Assembly (NCBI RefSeq): GCF_004923315.1
Contig: NZ_CP039645.1
Span: forward strand, 229,001 to 293,000
DNA: 64,000 nucleotides
Reading direction: 5' to 3'
From: Azospirillum sp. TSA2s
GTDB lineage: Bacteria; Pseudomonadota; Alphaproteobacteria; Azospirillales; Azospirillaceae
The translations under genes were made by a program, and so were the position numbers. Shown here one piece after another: positions 40,872-49,850 of this stretch. Position 1 is the stretch's first letter; the number at the start of each line of letters is the position of its first letter. The notes below the pieces were generated by a model. It saw only the letters and a list, made by a program, of their open reading frames with translations. It ran no database searches and was not told where the DNA came from.

Positions 40872-42338
40872 TCAGATCACGATGCCGGCGAGCGCGGGGC
40901 TCTGGTCGAGGGCATCGGCAAGGGTTTCCAGCATGCGGCGGCAATCGGCGCGGGTCACCGGAGCGCCGAGGCAGATGCGCAGGGCCTCCGGCGCCGGGCC
41001 GGCGGTGAGGAAGACATCGCTGACGGCGGCGGCGATGCCGGCATTGCGCAGATGGGCGGCGAACTCCCCGCGCGTCCAGGTCGGCGGCAGGGTCAACCAC
41101 AGGTGGAAGCCGTCCGGGTGGGCAGTGACCGATTCGGCTGGAAGCAGGTCGCGGGCGATCCGCTGGCGCGCGGTGGCCTCGGTGCGGATGGCGGTCAGCA
41201 GGGCGTCGGCGGTGCCGTCGGTGATCCATTGGGTGGCGACGGCGGCGGGGATCGGCGGCGTGCCGAGGATGGTGGCGCGCTGGGTGGCGGCCAGCCTTGA
41301 CGTCTGACGGGCGTCGGGGGCGGCGACATAGGTGACGCGCAGGCCGGGGGCCACGCATTTGGCGAGACCGACGACGTGGAAGGTCACGTCGGGCGCCAGC
41401 GCGGCGATGGGTGGCGGGGCGTCCTGCGGCAGCACGCCGTAGATGTCGTCCTCGATGATCGGGATGTTGTGCGTGCGGGCAATGTCGGCGATGGCGGCGC
41501 GCCGCTCCGCCGACAGGGTCGCCGTCGTCGGGTTGTGCAGGGTGGGGGTGCAATAGAGCGCCTTCGGGGCATGGGCCTCCACCGCGGCGCGCAGGGCGTC
41601 GGGGTCGAGCCCGTCGCCGTCCATCGCCACCCCGACCACCCGCAGCCCAAGCTGCCGCGCGATGGCCTTGAAGCCGGGATAGGTCAGCGCCTCCGTACAG
41701 ACGGTGTCGCCGGGGCGGGTGAGCATGCAGAGCAGGGCCAGCAGCGCGCTCTGCGTGCCGGGACAGACGACGATCCGGCCGCTATCCTCAAGGTCGGGCA
41801 GGCGTCTGCCGAGCCAATGCGCGCCGGCGGCACGGTCGTCTTCCCCGGCGCGGAAACCGGCGTCGGCCTCGGGATAGCGCAGCAGCGCTTGCGGATCGAG
41901 GTGCAGCATCGCCTGGGCCAGCCCCTGCCGCACGCGGTCCAGCAACTCCGGCGAGTCCGGCAGCGGCGGCTGGTTCATGGTCATGTCGATGACCGCGGCC
42001 GGGGCGAAGGCCGGGCGCTGGGACGGGACAGGTGCGGCGCTTTCCGATGGCGCATTCGGTGCGCGGACGAAGGTGCCCTGGCCGACACGGGCGTCGAGCA
42101 GGCCGCGGCGGCGGGCCTCGGTGTAGGCGCGGCTGACGGTGGTCAGATCGACCCCCAACCGGTCGGCCAGCACCCGCTGTGGCGGCAGCCGCTGTCCCGC
42201 CGCGAGACGCCCGCCGGCGATGTCGCCGGCAAGGGCGTCGGCGATGGCGAGATAGACCGGCCGCGCGCGGTTGGTCAGGTCGGGCTGCCAGATGCCGGTG
42301 TCCGCCGCTTCGGCTTGCCCTGCGTTATCGGATTGCAT
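40872..42338 (-). CDS. MocR/GntR-type regulator with aminotransferase domain (PLP)
   Basis: 488-aa fusion: an N-terminal GntR winged helix (ARPVYLAIADALAGDIAGGR, LPPQRVLADRLGVDLTTVSR, GQGTFVRAP) and a fold-type I aminotransferase domain with PLP Lys in VVGLAKCVAPGLRVTYVAAP, plus PIIEDDIYGVLPQD. MocR proteins regulate genes such as those for PLP, GABA or taurine; the target here is unknown. The ATG at 42338 is preceded by CAGGAAATCC; an earlier ATG at 42389 would add a head without similarity. Confidence 0.88.
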   Translation of the reverse strand: MQSDNAGQAEAADTGIWQPDLTNRARPVYLAIADALAGDIAGGRLAAGQRLPPQRVLADRLGVDLTTVSRAYTEARRRGLLDARVGQGTFVRAPNAPSESAAPVPSQRPAFAPAAVIDMTMNQPPLPDSPELLDRVRQGLAQAMLHLDPQALLRYPEADAGFRAGEDDRAAGAHWLGRRLPDLEDSGRIVVCPGTQSALLALLCMLTRPGDTVCTEALTYPGFKAIARQLGLRVVGVAMDGDGLDPDALRAAVEAHAPKALYCTPTLHNPTTATLSAERRAAIADIARTHNIPIIEDDIYGVLPQDAPPPIAALAPDVTFHVVGLAKCVAPGLRVTYVAAPDARQTSRLAATQRATILGTPPIPAAVATQWITDGTADALLTAIRTEATARQRIARDLLPAESVTAHPDGFHLWLTLPPTWTRGEFAAHLRNAGIAAAVSDVFLTAGPAPEALRICLGAPVTRADCRRMLETLADALDQSPALAGIVI

Positions 42339-42440
42339 GGATTTCCTGGCCGTTCCCTTGCCTGCATGCTGCGGCAGTGTCGATAGCATATGCGCGTTTC
42401 AGTGCGGGTGCCGCAAGCAATCACACATCGACGATAAATG

Positions 42441-42590
42441 CCCTCTCCCGCCCCGGGAGAGGGAGGGACCCGCCGAAGGCGGGAGGGTGAGGGGTAGGGC
42501 AAGGATCCAGAAGCGCATAGCTCCTTGAATCACCCCTCACCCTTCCCATGCTCCGCATGGGCCCCTTCCCTCTCCCGGGGCGGGAGAGGG
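42441..42590. repeat. Intergenic palindromic repeat, copy D
   Basis: Ends CCCTCTCCCG/CGGGAGAGGG, arms GGGTGAGGGG and CCCCTCACCC, centre AAGGATCCAGAAGCGC-like. Lies between the MocR start and the ccoG stop (22 bp away), so it could act as transcription end signal for ccoG. Confidence 0.9.
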
Positions 42591-42612
42591 AAAGCTCCTG
42601 TGGGCGATTCGG

Positions 42613-44106
42613 TCACGGCGCCAGGAAGACGCTGTCGTGCCGGACCGGTTGGCCGTCGCCGGTTTCGGGAGTCAGGGTGACGGTCACGGGGGTGGAGGAG
42701 TCGGTCAAGGCCGCATGGGGCACGCGGACCTGGATGCGGTAGGTCTCCACCGCGTTGGCGCGGGCGGACAGCGACAGCGCGCCGGCCTCGGTGCCGTCGC
42801 CGGACAAGCTGAGGCTCGCCTGCGGCAGGCCGGCGAGGGTAAGGCGGTAGTGGCGCTCCACCAGCGACATGTTGGCGATCTTGATGGTGTAGGCGTTCTG
42901 GATGCGGCCGTCGTTGAGCGCCACGAACAGCGGCGCCCGGTCGCGCAGAACGGAGATGTCGTTGCTGGACCTCAACGCCAGCGCGATCGCCATCGCCCCG
43001 CCGACCACGACCAGCATCAGGCCATAGACGATGGTGCGCGGCCGGATCAGGCGGTAACGGGGCGGCGGAACGGCGGCGGCTTTCGCCGCCTGGGACGTCA
43101 GGGTGTCGAAACGGATCAGGTCACCGGGGCGGCCGATGCGCGCCATCACGTCGTTGCAGGCGTCGACGCACAGGCCGCAGCCGATGCATTCCATCTGGAT
43201 GCCGTCGCGGATGTCGATGCCGGTCGGGCAGACCTGGACGCATTGCCCGCAGTCGATGCAGTCGCCAAAACCCTGGTGGGTGCGGGTGTCCCAGCCCTCG
43301 CTCTTGCGCAAGGGCGCCCGTCCCTCGCCGCGCCACTCCTGATAGGTGACGACCAGGCTGTCCTCGTCCAGCATGGCGGCCTGGATGCGCGGCCAGGGGC
43401 AGACGTAGAAGCACATCTGTTCGCGCATGAAGCCGGCCATCGCATAGGTGCAGGCGGCGATGAACAGGACGGAGCCGGCGGCGAGCGCCGAGGCGTCGAA
43501 GCGCAGCAAATCGACCGCCAGCGTCGGCGCGTCGGTCAGATAGGCGATGCCGAGGAAGCCGGTGACCAGCGAGACCGCCAGCCACGCCGTGTGCTTGACC
43601 GTCTTCTTCGCCAGCCAGCCGGCGGTCCAGGGGTGCCGGTCGAGACGGATGCGGTCGCCGCGGTCGCCCTCCACCCGCCGCTCCACCCAGACGAACAGGT
43701 CGGTCCACACCGTCTGCGGACAGGTGAAGCCGCACCAGACCCGGCCGCCGAGCGCGGTCGCCAGGAACAGGCCGATGGCGGCCAGAATCATCACGCCGGT
43801 GATGTAGTAGACATGCTGCGGCCAGAGTTGCAGGGCGAAGATATAGAAGCGCTGGCTGCCCAGGTCGAACAGGACCGCCTGATCGGGCAGGCCCGGCCCG
43901 CGCTCCCAGCGCAGCCAGGGGATGACGGCGAACAGCGCCAGCAGGACCGCGCCCAACAGCGTCTTCACGCGCCGGTATCGCCCGCGCACCGCCTTGGGGT
44001 GGATCTTGCGGTGGGGGGCATAGGCCGGACCTGGGGCCGGGGCCTGCTCCGGGGGGACGGTCGCATGGTCCGGGCGGCGAGTGACGATGGGCGCATCGCT
44101 GGGCAT
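42613..44106 (-). CDS. ccoG: CcoG (FixG/RdxA) cytochrome c oxidase accessory ferredoxin
   Basis: 497-aa membrane protein involved in copper handling for cbb3-type oxidase assembly. N-terminal membrane segments (VKTLLGAVLLALFAVIPWLR, VYYITGVMILAAIGLFLATA) include the Cys-x-x-x-Cys site GGRVWCGFTCPQTVWTDLFV; a soluble ferredoxin-like part carries CIDCGQCVQVCPTGIDIRDG and CIGCGLCVDACND, two 4Fe-4S motifs; the C-terminal Ig-like FixG domain follows (VFLAP end). ccoN-O-Q-P and ccoHIS are not in the window, so the gene is separated from the rest of the usual set. Start 44106. Confidence 0.93.
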   Translation of the reverse strand: MPSDAPIVTRRPDHATVPPEQAPAPGPAYAPHRKIHPKAVRGRYRRVKTLLGAVLLALFAVIPWLRWERGPGLPDQAVLFDLGSQRFYIFALQLWPQHVYYITGVMILAAIGLFLATALGGRVWCGFTCPQTVWTDLFVWVERRVEGDRGDRIRLDRHPWTAGWLAKKTVKHTAWLAVSLVTGFLGIAYLTDAPTLAVDLLRFDASALAAGSVLFIAACTYAMAGFMREQMCFYVCPWPRIQAAMLDEDSLVVTYQEWRGEGRAPLRKSEGWDTRTHQGFGDCIDCGQCVQVCPTGIDIRDGIQMECIGCGLCVDACNDVMARIGRPGDLIRFDTLTSQAAKAAAVPPPRYRLIRPRTIVYGLMLVVVGGAMAIALALRSSNDISVLRDRAPLFVALNDGRIQNAYTIKIANMSLVERHYRLTLAGLPQASLSLSGDGTEAGALSLSARANAVETYRIQVRVPHAALTDSSTPVTVTLTPETGDGQPVRHDSVFLAP

Positions 44107-44433
44107 GGATCACCTGGCACGAAGAAACCGTCCGGCCGCCCGTCCGCGCCTGTCAGGCGCATGGAGCGGCGGCCCTCCGGCGATGCAGCTTGTATGGATC
44201 AATCGTACGGATTGCTCAAGAGCATTGTAGGGAGATTCGAGCTGAGAAATCCGTCGTGCGTCGGTTTGACGCATCATATCCAGAGCTTCGATCGCCTGAT
44301 TTCTCCGTACAATCGACTGGTTCGGCGTTGATCTCATGGACTGTATGGATTTGGTGCGTGGTCAGCCGCCATTGCCGCGCTGGATTTGCGGTGCACTTTG
44401 TCTGCGACTGGAGACGACCACGCGACAGGACAG
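44107..44433. other. Divergent spacer between ccoG and the DUF1289 gene
   Basis: 327 bp, AT-richer than the flanks, with short inverted repeats such as TGCGTC and GACGCA at 44257-44273. Promoters in both directions are expected. No gene or clear FNR/Fnr-like box was found. Confidence 0.4.
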
Positions 44434-44778
44434 ATGAGCGGAAAATCGAAGGACAGATTGGGCAGGGCGACGGACAACCCCTGCATCGGCCTCTGCCGGT
44501 TCGGTGGCGACGGTGCCTGCCTGGGCTGCCACCGCACCAAGGCGGAGGTGAAGGGGTGGAAGCGGCTGAGCGACGCGGCCAAGGCGGCGATCAACGACAG
44601 GGTCGCCCAAGGGGGCAGAGAAGCGGGCCGGCAAGCTGTCCAGGCCGACCCCGCCGAAGGAAAGGCGCCGCGCAAGCGCCTGCGCAAGCTCGACCGGAAG
44701 ATCGGCAAACTGGAATCGAAGCTCGCCGCCTTGCGGGCCGAGCGCGACCGCGTGCCGGGCGCCGGCCCGGCCGGATAG
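44434..44778 (+). CDS. DUF1289-family protein with a basic coiled-coil tail
   Basis: 114-aa small protein. Residues about 14-50 match DUF1289: NPCIGLCRFGGDGACLGCHR holds four Cys in the spacing C-x3-C-x6-C-x2-C, followed by TKAEVKGWKRLSDAAKAAIN. The C terminus (RKRLRKLDRKIGKLESKLAA) is a Lys/Arg-rich amphipathic helix not part of the domain. The Cys set suggests a metal or Fe-S site; the family function is unknown. ATG 44434 has AGGAC 4 nt before it. Confidence 0.82.
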   Translation: MSGKSKDRLGRATDNPCIGLCRFGGDGACLGCHRTKAEVKGWKRLSDAAKAAINDRVAQGGREAGRQAVQADPAEGKAPRKRLRKLDRKIGKLESKLAALRAERDRVPGAGPAG

Positions 44779-44798
44779 GCAGCGTCGGTGGGCTCGCG

Positions 44799-45587
44799 TC
44801 AGGTTTCCAAAAGGAAGGTCCGGATCGCTTCGACCACCTCGTCCTCGCATTCGCGGTGGGGGACGTGGCCGGTGTCGGGGAGGAGGCGGACGGTACCGCG
44901 TCCGGCAGCGATGCGGGCCGGGTGCTCGGCCGATCCGTATTCGTCGCGGTCGCCATGCAGGGCCAGCACCGGGCAGCGGACCTGCGACAGCGGCGTGTCC
45001 AGGGTCCAGTCGGCGAAGGCGGGGGACAGCCAGCTTTCAGTCCAGGCATCGACCGCCCAGCGCGCCTTGTCGCCCTGGTATCTCGCCAGCCGGGCGAGCT
45101 GCGCCGGATCCTGGAAGCCCTGTTTCGCCACGCGGATGCCGTCGAGCGTCCGCTCCTCGACGAAGGCCTGGGCGGCGATGGTCACCAGCGCCCGGCAGCG
45201 GGTGGGGAAGCGGGCCGCGGTCTCCACCGCCATGCCGCCGCCGACGCTGTGGCCGCAGGCGACGAAATCGCCGATGCCGAGATGGTCGAGCAGGAGGGGG
45301 ATGGTATCCCGCGCCTCCGCTGCGACGAAATCGCGGGCGAGGACGCCGGGGTGGGGATCGGAGCGCCCGAAGCCGAGCCGGTCATAGGCGACCACCCGCC
45401 GCGCCGTCGCTGCGGCAAGGCTGGCCGGGAAGCTGCGCCACAGATCGACGCAGCCGAGCGAATCGTGGAGCAACAGGATGGGCGGGAGCGTGCCGGCGGT
45501 CTCCGTGTCCGGGGTCCAATCCTTCACATAGAGGCGGCCGGCGGGAGTGGGGATGAGGCGGTCCTGGTCGCTGACGGCGGTGGTCAT
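44799..45587 (-). CDS. Alpha/beta hydrolase
   Basis: 262-aa hydrolase of the 3-oxoadipate-enol-lactonase/epoxide-hydrolase-like fold. Oxyanion region LLLHDSLGCVDLWRSFP, nucleophile elbow ACGHSVGGGMAVET, acid in ALHGDRDEYG and catalytic His in PDTGHVPHRECE are present. It is cytosolic (no signal peptide). Convergent with the DUF1289 gene, 20 bp between stops. Substrate unknown. Confidence 0.8.
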   Translation of the reverse strand: MTTAVSDQDRLIPTPAGRLYVKDWTPDTETAGTLPPILLLHDSLGCVDLWRSFPASLAAATARRVVAYDRLGFGRSDPHPGVLARDFVAAEARDTIPLLLDHLGIGDFVACGHSVGGGMAVETAARFPTRCRALVTIAAQAFVEERTLDGIRVAKQGFQDPAQLARLARYQGDKARWAVDAWTESWLSPAFADWTLDTPLSQVRCPVLALHGDRDEYGSAEHPARIAAGRGTVRLLPDTGHVPHRECEDEVVEAIRTFLLET

Positions 45588-45685
45588 GTCGTCCGGTGGC
45601 TGGTGCAGTCGAGGTCGGACGGCAGGATAGCATGAATTGCCGGGCCTTAAGCCCGTGCGCGCGAATTGGGGTCTTGCTTAAAGCT

Positions 45686-45837
45686 CCCTCTCCCGCCCCG
45701 GGAGAGGGAAGGGGCCCGCGAAGCGGGAAGGGTGAGGGGTGATCCAAGGAGCCATGCGGTTCGGGATGCTTGGATCGCCCCTCACCCTCCCCACGCCTAT
45801 GGCGCGGGTCCCCTCCCTCTCCCGGGGCGGGAGAGGG
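45686..45837. repeat. Intergenic palindromic repeat, copy E
   Basis: Ends CCCTCTCCCG/CGGGAGAGGG, arms GGGTGAGGGG and CCCCTCACCC, centre CAAGGAGCCATGCGGTTC, closest to copy A. Lies after the permease stop and before the hydrolase gene. Confidence 0.9.
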
Positions 45838-45865
45838 CATTCAAAGAGGGCATTCAATACGCCCC

Positions 45866-46561
45866 TCACGCCCGTGCGCGCAGATAGGGGGTCATGCGCC
45901 ATTCGGCGTGCCTGATCAGGCGGGTGGCGATGAAGTTGATCAGCAAATAGAGGATGCCGGCGACGATGAAGATCTCGAAGACCGCGAAGGTCTGGGCGAT
46001 CATCCGCCGCGCGACGCCGGTGATCTCCATCATCGTGATGGTGCTGGCGAGCGAACTGGCCTTGACCATCAGGATTACCTCGTTGCCATAGGCCGGCAGC
46101 ATCTGGCGGATCGCCACCGGCAGGACGATGCGGCGGAACACCCGCAGCCGCGACATGCCGCAGGCCCGTGCCGCCTCCACCTGTCCCTGCGGCACGGTTT
46201 CGATGGCGCCGCGCAGGATCTCGGACGTGTAGGCGCCGGTGTTGAGCGCCAGCGCCAGGATGGCGCACCACATCGGCTGGCTGAGAATGGGCCAGAGGAA
46301 GCTGTCGCGCACGACATCGATCTGGCTGAGGCCGTAGTAGATCAGGAAGATCTGCACCAGCAGCGGCGTGCCGCGGAAGACGAAGGTGTAGGCGGAGGTC
46401 AGCGCCACCGCGACGCGGTTGCCGGACAGGCGCAGAAGCGCGGTGGCGAAGGCCAGCACCGCGCCGAAGGCGAGCGCCAGCGCCACCAGCTCAAGGGTCA
46501 GGGGCAGGGCCGCGAGCAGGCGGGGCAGGCTGTCCCACATCAGAGTCCAGTTCATCGTCAA
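45866..46561 (-). CDS. Polar amino acid ABC permease (HisM/ArtM/OccM type)
   Basis: 231-aa membrane permease of the His/Gln/Arg/opine transport family. The motif TFVFRGTPLLVQIFLIYYGL and the EAA loop [20 protein letters not shown] are characteristic. It overlaps the second permease gene by 4 bp and is the last gene of the transport operon. With arginase and ornithine cyclodeaminase next door, arginine, ornithine or an opine is the likely cargo. Confidence 0.88.
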   Translation of the reverse strand: MTMNWTLMWDSLPRLLAALPLTLELVALALAFGAVLAFATALLRLSGNRVAVALTSAYTFVFRGTPLLVQIFLIYYGLSQIDVVRDSFLWPILSQPMWCAILALALNTGAYTSEILRGAIETVPQGQVEAARACGMSRLRVFRRIVLPVAIRQMLPAYGNEVILMVKASSLASTITMMEITGVARRMIAQTFAVFEIFIVAGILYLLINFIATRLIRHAEWRMTPYLRARA

Positions 46562-47262
46562 GCCCTCCGCACGCCGCGGCTGGCGTAGCGCTCGGCCCGC
46601 TGGAACGCCGTCGTCGAGACGGTGGTGAGCGCGAGGTACAGCAGGGCGGCGACGCTGTAGAACAGGAAGGATTGCCGGGTGGAACCGGCGGCGATGTGCG
46701 CGACGCGCATGATCTCGGCCAGCGCGGTGACGGAGATGAGCGCGGTGTCCTTCAGCGTCAGCTGCCAGACATTGCCCAGGCCGGGCAGGGCGAAGCGCAG
46801 GGTCTGCGGCACCAGAACCCGGCGCAGGATGCGCCAGCGCCCCATGCCGCAGGCGCGCGCCGCCTCGATCTGGCCGTAGGGCACCGCTTTGACGGCGCCG
46901 CGGATCACCTCGGTCGAATAGGCGCCGGAGATCAGCCCGACGGCGGCGACACCGATGGAGAAGGCGTTCAGTTCGACATAGCCGCTGTAGCCGAACACGC
47001 CGGCCACCGCCATGATCATGCCGGACCCGCCGAAGAAAAGCAGGTAGATCACCAGCAGTTCCGGCACGCCGCGCACGGCGGTGGTGTAAAGCTCCGCCAG
47101 ACCCTTCAGCAGGATGCTGTCGCTGAGCTTGGCGGCGGCGCCGGCGGCCCCGAAGGCGAGGCCGAGCAGGAAGGAGGACAGCGCCACCGCGACGGTCATC
47201 GCCGTCCCGGACAGCAGCTGTGGCCCCCAGCCGTGCAGGCCCTGGGTTATGAAGTCCAGCAT
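46558..47262 (-). CDS. Polar amino acid ABC permease (HisQ/ArtQ/OccQ type)
   Basis: 234-aa permease, partner of the preceding one. [20 protein letters not shown] and the EAA loop [20 protein letters not shown] identify it. Encoded 43 bp after the ATPase stop. Confidence 0.88.
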   Translation of the reverse strand: MLDFITQGLHGWGPQLLSGTAMTVAVALSSFLLGLAFGAAGAAAKLSDSILLKGLAELYTTAVRGVPELLVIYLLFFGGSGMIMAVAGVFGYSGYVELNAFSIGVAAVGLISGAYSTEVIRGAVKAVPYGQIEAARACGMGRWRILRRVLVPQTLRFALPGLGNVWQLTLKDTALISVTALAEIMRVAHIAAGSTRQSFLFYSVAALLYLALTTVSTTAFQRAERYASRGVRRA

Positions 47263-47305
47263 CGGCGTTCCCTCTGTCGATTGTTCCGAAGGATGCGGGT
47301 GCGCG

Positions 47306-48160
47306 TCAGGCGGCGAGATGGCGGGACAGGAACTGCCGCACGCGGTCGGAGTCGGGGTTGGTCAGCACGGTGTCGGGCGCCCCTTCCTCCTCGATGCGGC
47401 CCTGGTGGAGGAAGACGACCTTGGAGGAGACCTCGCGGGCGAAGTCCATCTCGTGCGTCACCAGAATCATGGTGCGGCCTTCGTCGGCCAACTGGCGGAT
47501 GACGCGCAGCACCTCGCCGACCAGTTCGGGATCGAGGGCGGAGGTCGGCTCGTCGAACAGCATCACCTTCGGCTGCATGGCGAGCGCGCGGGCGATGGCG
47601 GCGCGCTGCTGCTGCCCACCGGAGAGCTGGACCGGGTAGCAATCGGCCTTGCCCAGGATGCCGACCTTGTCGAGCAGGCTTCTCGCGAGGTCGATGGCCT
47701 CGCCCTTCGGTACGCCAAGGACATGCACCGGCGCCTCGATGACGTTTTCCAGGATGGTCATGTGGGTCCAGAGATTGAAGTTCTGGAACACCATGCCCAG
47801 GCTGGTGCGGATGCGGTCGACCTGCCGGGAATCGGCCGGCATGGTCCGCCCGCGTGCCGTCTTCATGGCGATGGTCTCGCCGCAGATGGTGACGCGGCCC
47901 TCGTCGGGTACCTCCAGCATGTTGATGCAGCGGAGAAGCGTGCTCTTGCCCGAGCCCGACGAGCCGATCAGCGTGATGACGTCGCCTTCTCGGGCGGTCA
48001 GCGACACGCCTTTCAGCACCTCCAGCGATCCGAACCGTTTGTGAATGCCGTCCGCCTGCACGGCGATGGTGGCGGCGGGGTTGGTGGGAGGGTGGCGGTG
48101 GGCCGGCCCGTCCTGGCCGACGCTGGCGATACGATCGATGGCGATGCGATGCTGGTCCAT
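47306..48160 (-). CDS. Polar amino acid ABC transporter ATPase (HisP/OccP type)
   Basis: 284-aa ATPase. Walker [22 protein letters not shown]-loop [17 protein letters not shown], signature [20 protein letters not shown], Walker [16 protein letters not shown], His switch [12 protein letters not shown]. The opening ~30 residues are not conserved. ATG 48160 used; an ATG further upstream would add an atypical extension. No substrate-binding protein gene accompanies this set, so that component must be elsewhere. Confidence 0.9.
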   Translation of the reverse strand: MDQHRIAIDRIASVGQDGPAHRHPPTNPAATIAVQADGIHKRFGSLEVLKGVSLTAREGDVITLIGSSGSGKSTLLRCINMLEVPDEGRVTICGETIAMKTARGRTMPADSRQVDRIRTSLGMVFQNFNLWTHMTILENVIEAPVHVLGVPKGEAIDLARSLLDKVGILGKADCYPVQLSGGQQQRAAIARALAMQPKVMLFDEPTSALDPELVGEVLRVIRQLADEGRTMILVTHEMDFAREVSSKVVFLHQGRIEEEGAPDTVLTNPDSDRVRQFLSRHLAA

Positions 48161-48298
48161 GCGGCGTCCCGTTTTCGTTGGGGACACGGAGCATCCGTGA
48201 AGCAGATGGCGGCCGAAAGATGAAAAAGTGACGGAAGACTCGGGGCAACTTGCCAGATTGAAAGCTTGGTCTGCGCGGATTGGCAAGTCGGGAGCGAT

Positions 48299-48742
48299 CT
48301 ACAGCCGGGCGCGGGTGCTGCGCGGGGTGTTCAAGAGAAGGTTCGTCTCGCTGGTGGTAATGCCGGGAATGAGGCGGATTCGGCGCAGCACGCCGTCGAA
48401 TTCCGGCAGGCTGGCGGCCGACAGTTCGACGATCAGATCCCAACGCCCGTTGGTGCTGTGGATCTCCATGATCTCGGGGAAGCCGCTGAGCGTCCGCACC
48501 ACGCGGTCGGTCGCCTGCCCCTCCACCTCGATCAGCATGATGCCGCGCACCGGCGCCTCCACCGTGTCGGCGCGCAGGATCACGGTGTAGCCGGTGATGA
48601 TGCCGGAGCTTTCCAGCCGCTCCATCCGCGAGCGCACCGTCGCCCGCGACACGCCGAGTTCGATGGCGAGGTCGGAAATGCTGCGGCGGCCGTCATGGCG
48701 CAGCAGGGTGATGAGCTTCTCGTCGAGTTGGTCGAGCGTCAT
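48299..48742 (-). CDS. Lrp/AsnC-family transcriptional regulator
   Basis: 147-aa regulator. Helix-turn-helix: LDEKLITLLRHDGRRSISDL then LGVSRATVRSRMERLESSG; RAM/effector domain: GIMLIEVEGQATDRVVRTLS with HSTNGRWDLIVELSAASLPE. Divergent from arginase (139 bp apart), so it probably senses an amino acid and controls the arginine catabolic genes and itself. Confidence 0.88.
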   Translation of the reverse strand: MTLDQLDEKLITLLRHDGRRSISDLAIELGVSRATVRSRMERLESSGIITGYTVILRADTVEAPVRGIMLIEVEGQATDRVVRTLSGFPEIMEIHSTNGRWDLIVELSAASLPEFDGVLRRIRLIPGITTSETNLLLNTPRSTRARL

Positions 48743-48880
48743 TTTCGCGGCCCTTCGACATTCTGGAAAGCTTGGCTGTTCAGTTTGGTAGGCCCGATGG
48801 AGAGTTTTGTCAAATTGCCCTGTCCGTTCCGCCGGAAGCTTGTGGTTTGCTGGTGGAAGGAACAGGCAAGAGACCAAACA

Positions 48881-49831
48881 ATGTCCTACCAGAAGACAAA
48901 GACGAAGCAGTGCCGGCTGGTCGGCGTGCCGGTGCAGGATGGGGCGGGCCGGCTGGGCTGCGAAATGGGACCCAGCGCCTACCGCACCGCCGGCATCGCG
49001 CGGGCTCTGTCGGACCTCGGCCACAGCGTGATCGATCTCGGCAACGTGGCGCCGGTGCCGCAGCGGCCGATGGTGCATGGCAACGCCGCGCTGAAATTCC
49101 TGCCGGAGGTGGCGGGCTGGACCGCCGCACTGTCGCAGATCGCCTATGAGGCGAGCGCCGGGCAGGACGCCATGCCGATCTTCATGGGCGGCGACCACAG
49201 CCTTGCCGCCGGCACCCTGACCGGGCTGGCGCAGCGCGCCGCCGAGATGCGGCGGCCGCTGTTCGTGCTGTGGTTGGACGCCCATCCGGATTTCCATACG
49301 CTGGAGACGACGGAGAGCGGCAATCTGCATGGCGTGCCGATGGCCTATGCCACCGGGCGGAGCGGTTTCGACGGCTATTTCCCGCCGCCGCCGGCCCGGC
49401 TCGACCCCCACAATGTCTGCATGATGGGCATCCGCAGCGTCGATCCGGCCGAACGGCGGGCGCTGGAGACCTCCGGCATCACCGTCCATGACATGCGCAA
49501 GATCGACGAGCACGGCATCGTCGCCCTGCTGCGTCCGTTCCTGAAGAGGGTGGTCGAGGCGGACGGGCTGCTGCATGTCAGCCTGGACGTCGATTTCCTC
49601 GATCCCGGCATCGCGCCCGGCGTCGGCACCACGGTTCCCGGCGGCGCCACCTTCCGCGAGGCGCATCTGGTCATGGAGATGCTGCACGACACCGGTCTGG
49701 TCAGCAGCGTCGATCTGGTGGAGCTGAACCCCTTCCTGGACGAGCGCGGCCGGACCGCGACCCTGATGGTGGAACTGCTGGCCAGCCTGATGGGGCGCCG
49801 CGTTCTCGATTACCCCACCCGCAGTTTCTGA
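48881..49831 (+). CDS. Arginase (ureohydrolase)
   Basis: 316-aa manganese enzyme hydrolysing arginine to ornithine and urea. Metal ligands in MGGDHSLAAGT, LWLDAHPDFHT and SLDVDFLDPGIAPGVGTT, with the C-terminal VDLVELNPFLDERGRTATLM. The related agmatinases and formiminoglutamases share these motifs, but GCEMGPSAYRTAGIARAL at the start and the adjacent ornithine cyclodeaminase favour arginase. ATG 48881; SD unclear. 19 bp before ocd. Confidence 0.9.
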   Translation: MSYQKTKTKQCRLVGVPVQDGAGRLGCEMGPSAYRTAGIARALSDLGHSVIDLGNVAPVPQRPMVHGNAALKFLPEVAGWTAALSQIAYEASAGQDAMPIFMGGDHSLAAGTLTGLAQRAAEMRRPLFVLWLDAHPDFHTLETTESGNLHGVPMAYATGRSGFDGYFPPPPARLDPHNVCMMGIRSVDPAERRALETSGITVHDMRKIDEHGIVALLRPFLKRVVEADGLLHVSLDVDFLDPGIAPGVGTTVPGGATFREAHLVMEMLHDTGLVSSVDLVELNPFLDERGRTATLMVELLASLMGRRVLDYPTRSF

Positions 49832-49850
49832 ACGAACGGAGCGTCCGACA

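Noticed and set aside
44200-44340. Possible FNR box upstream of ccoG
   Set aside because: The best candidate (TTGATCCATACAA) fits only one half of the TTGAT-N4-ATCAA consensus.
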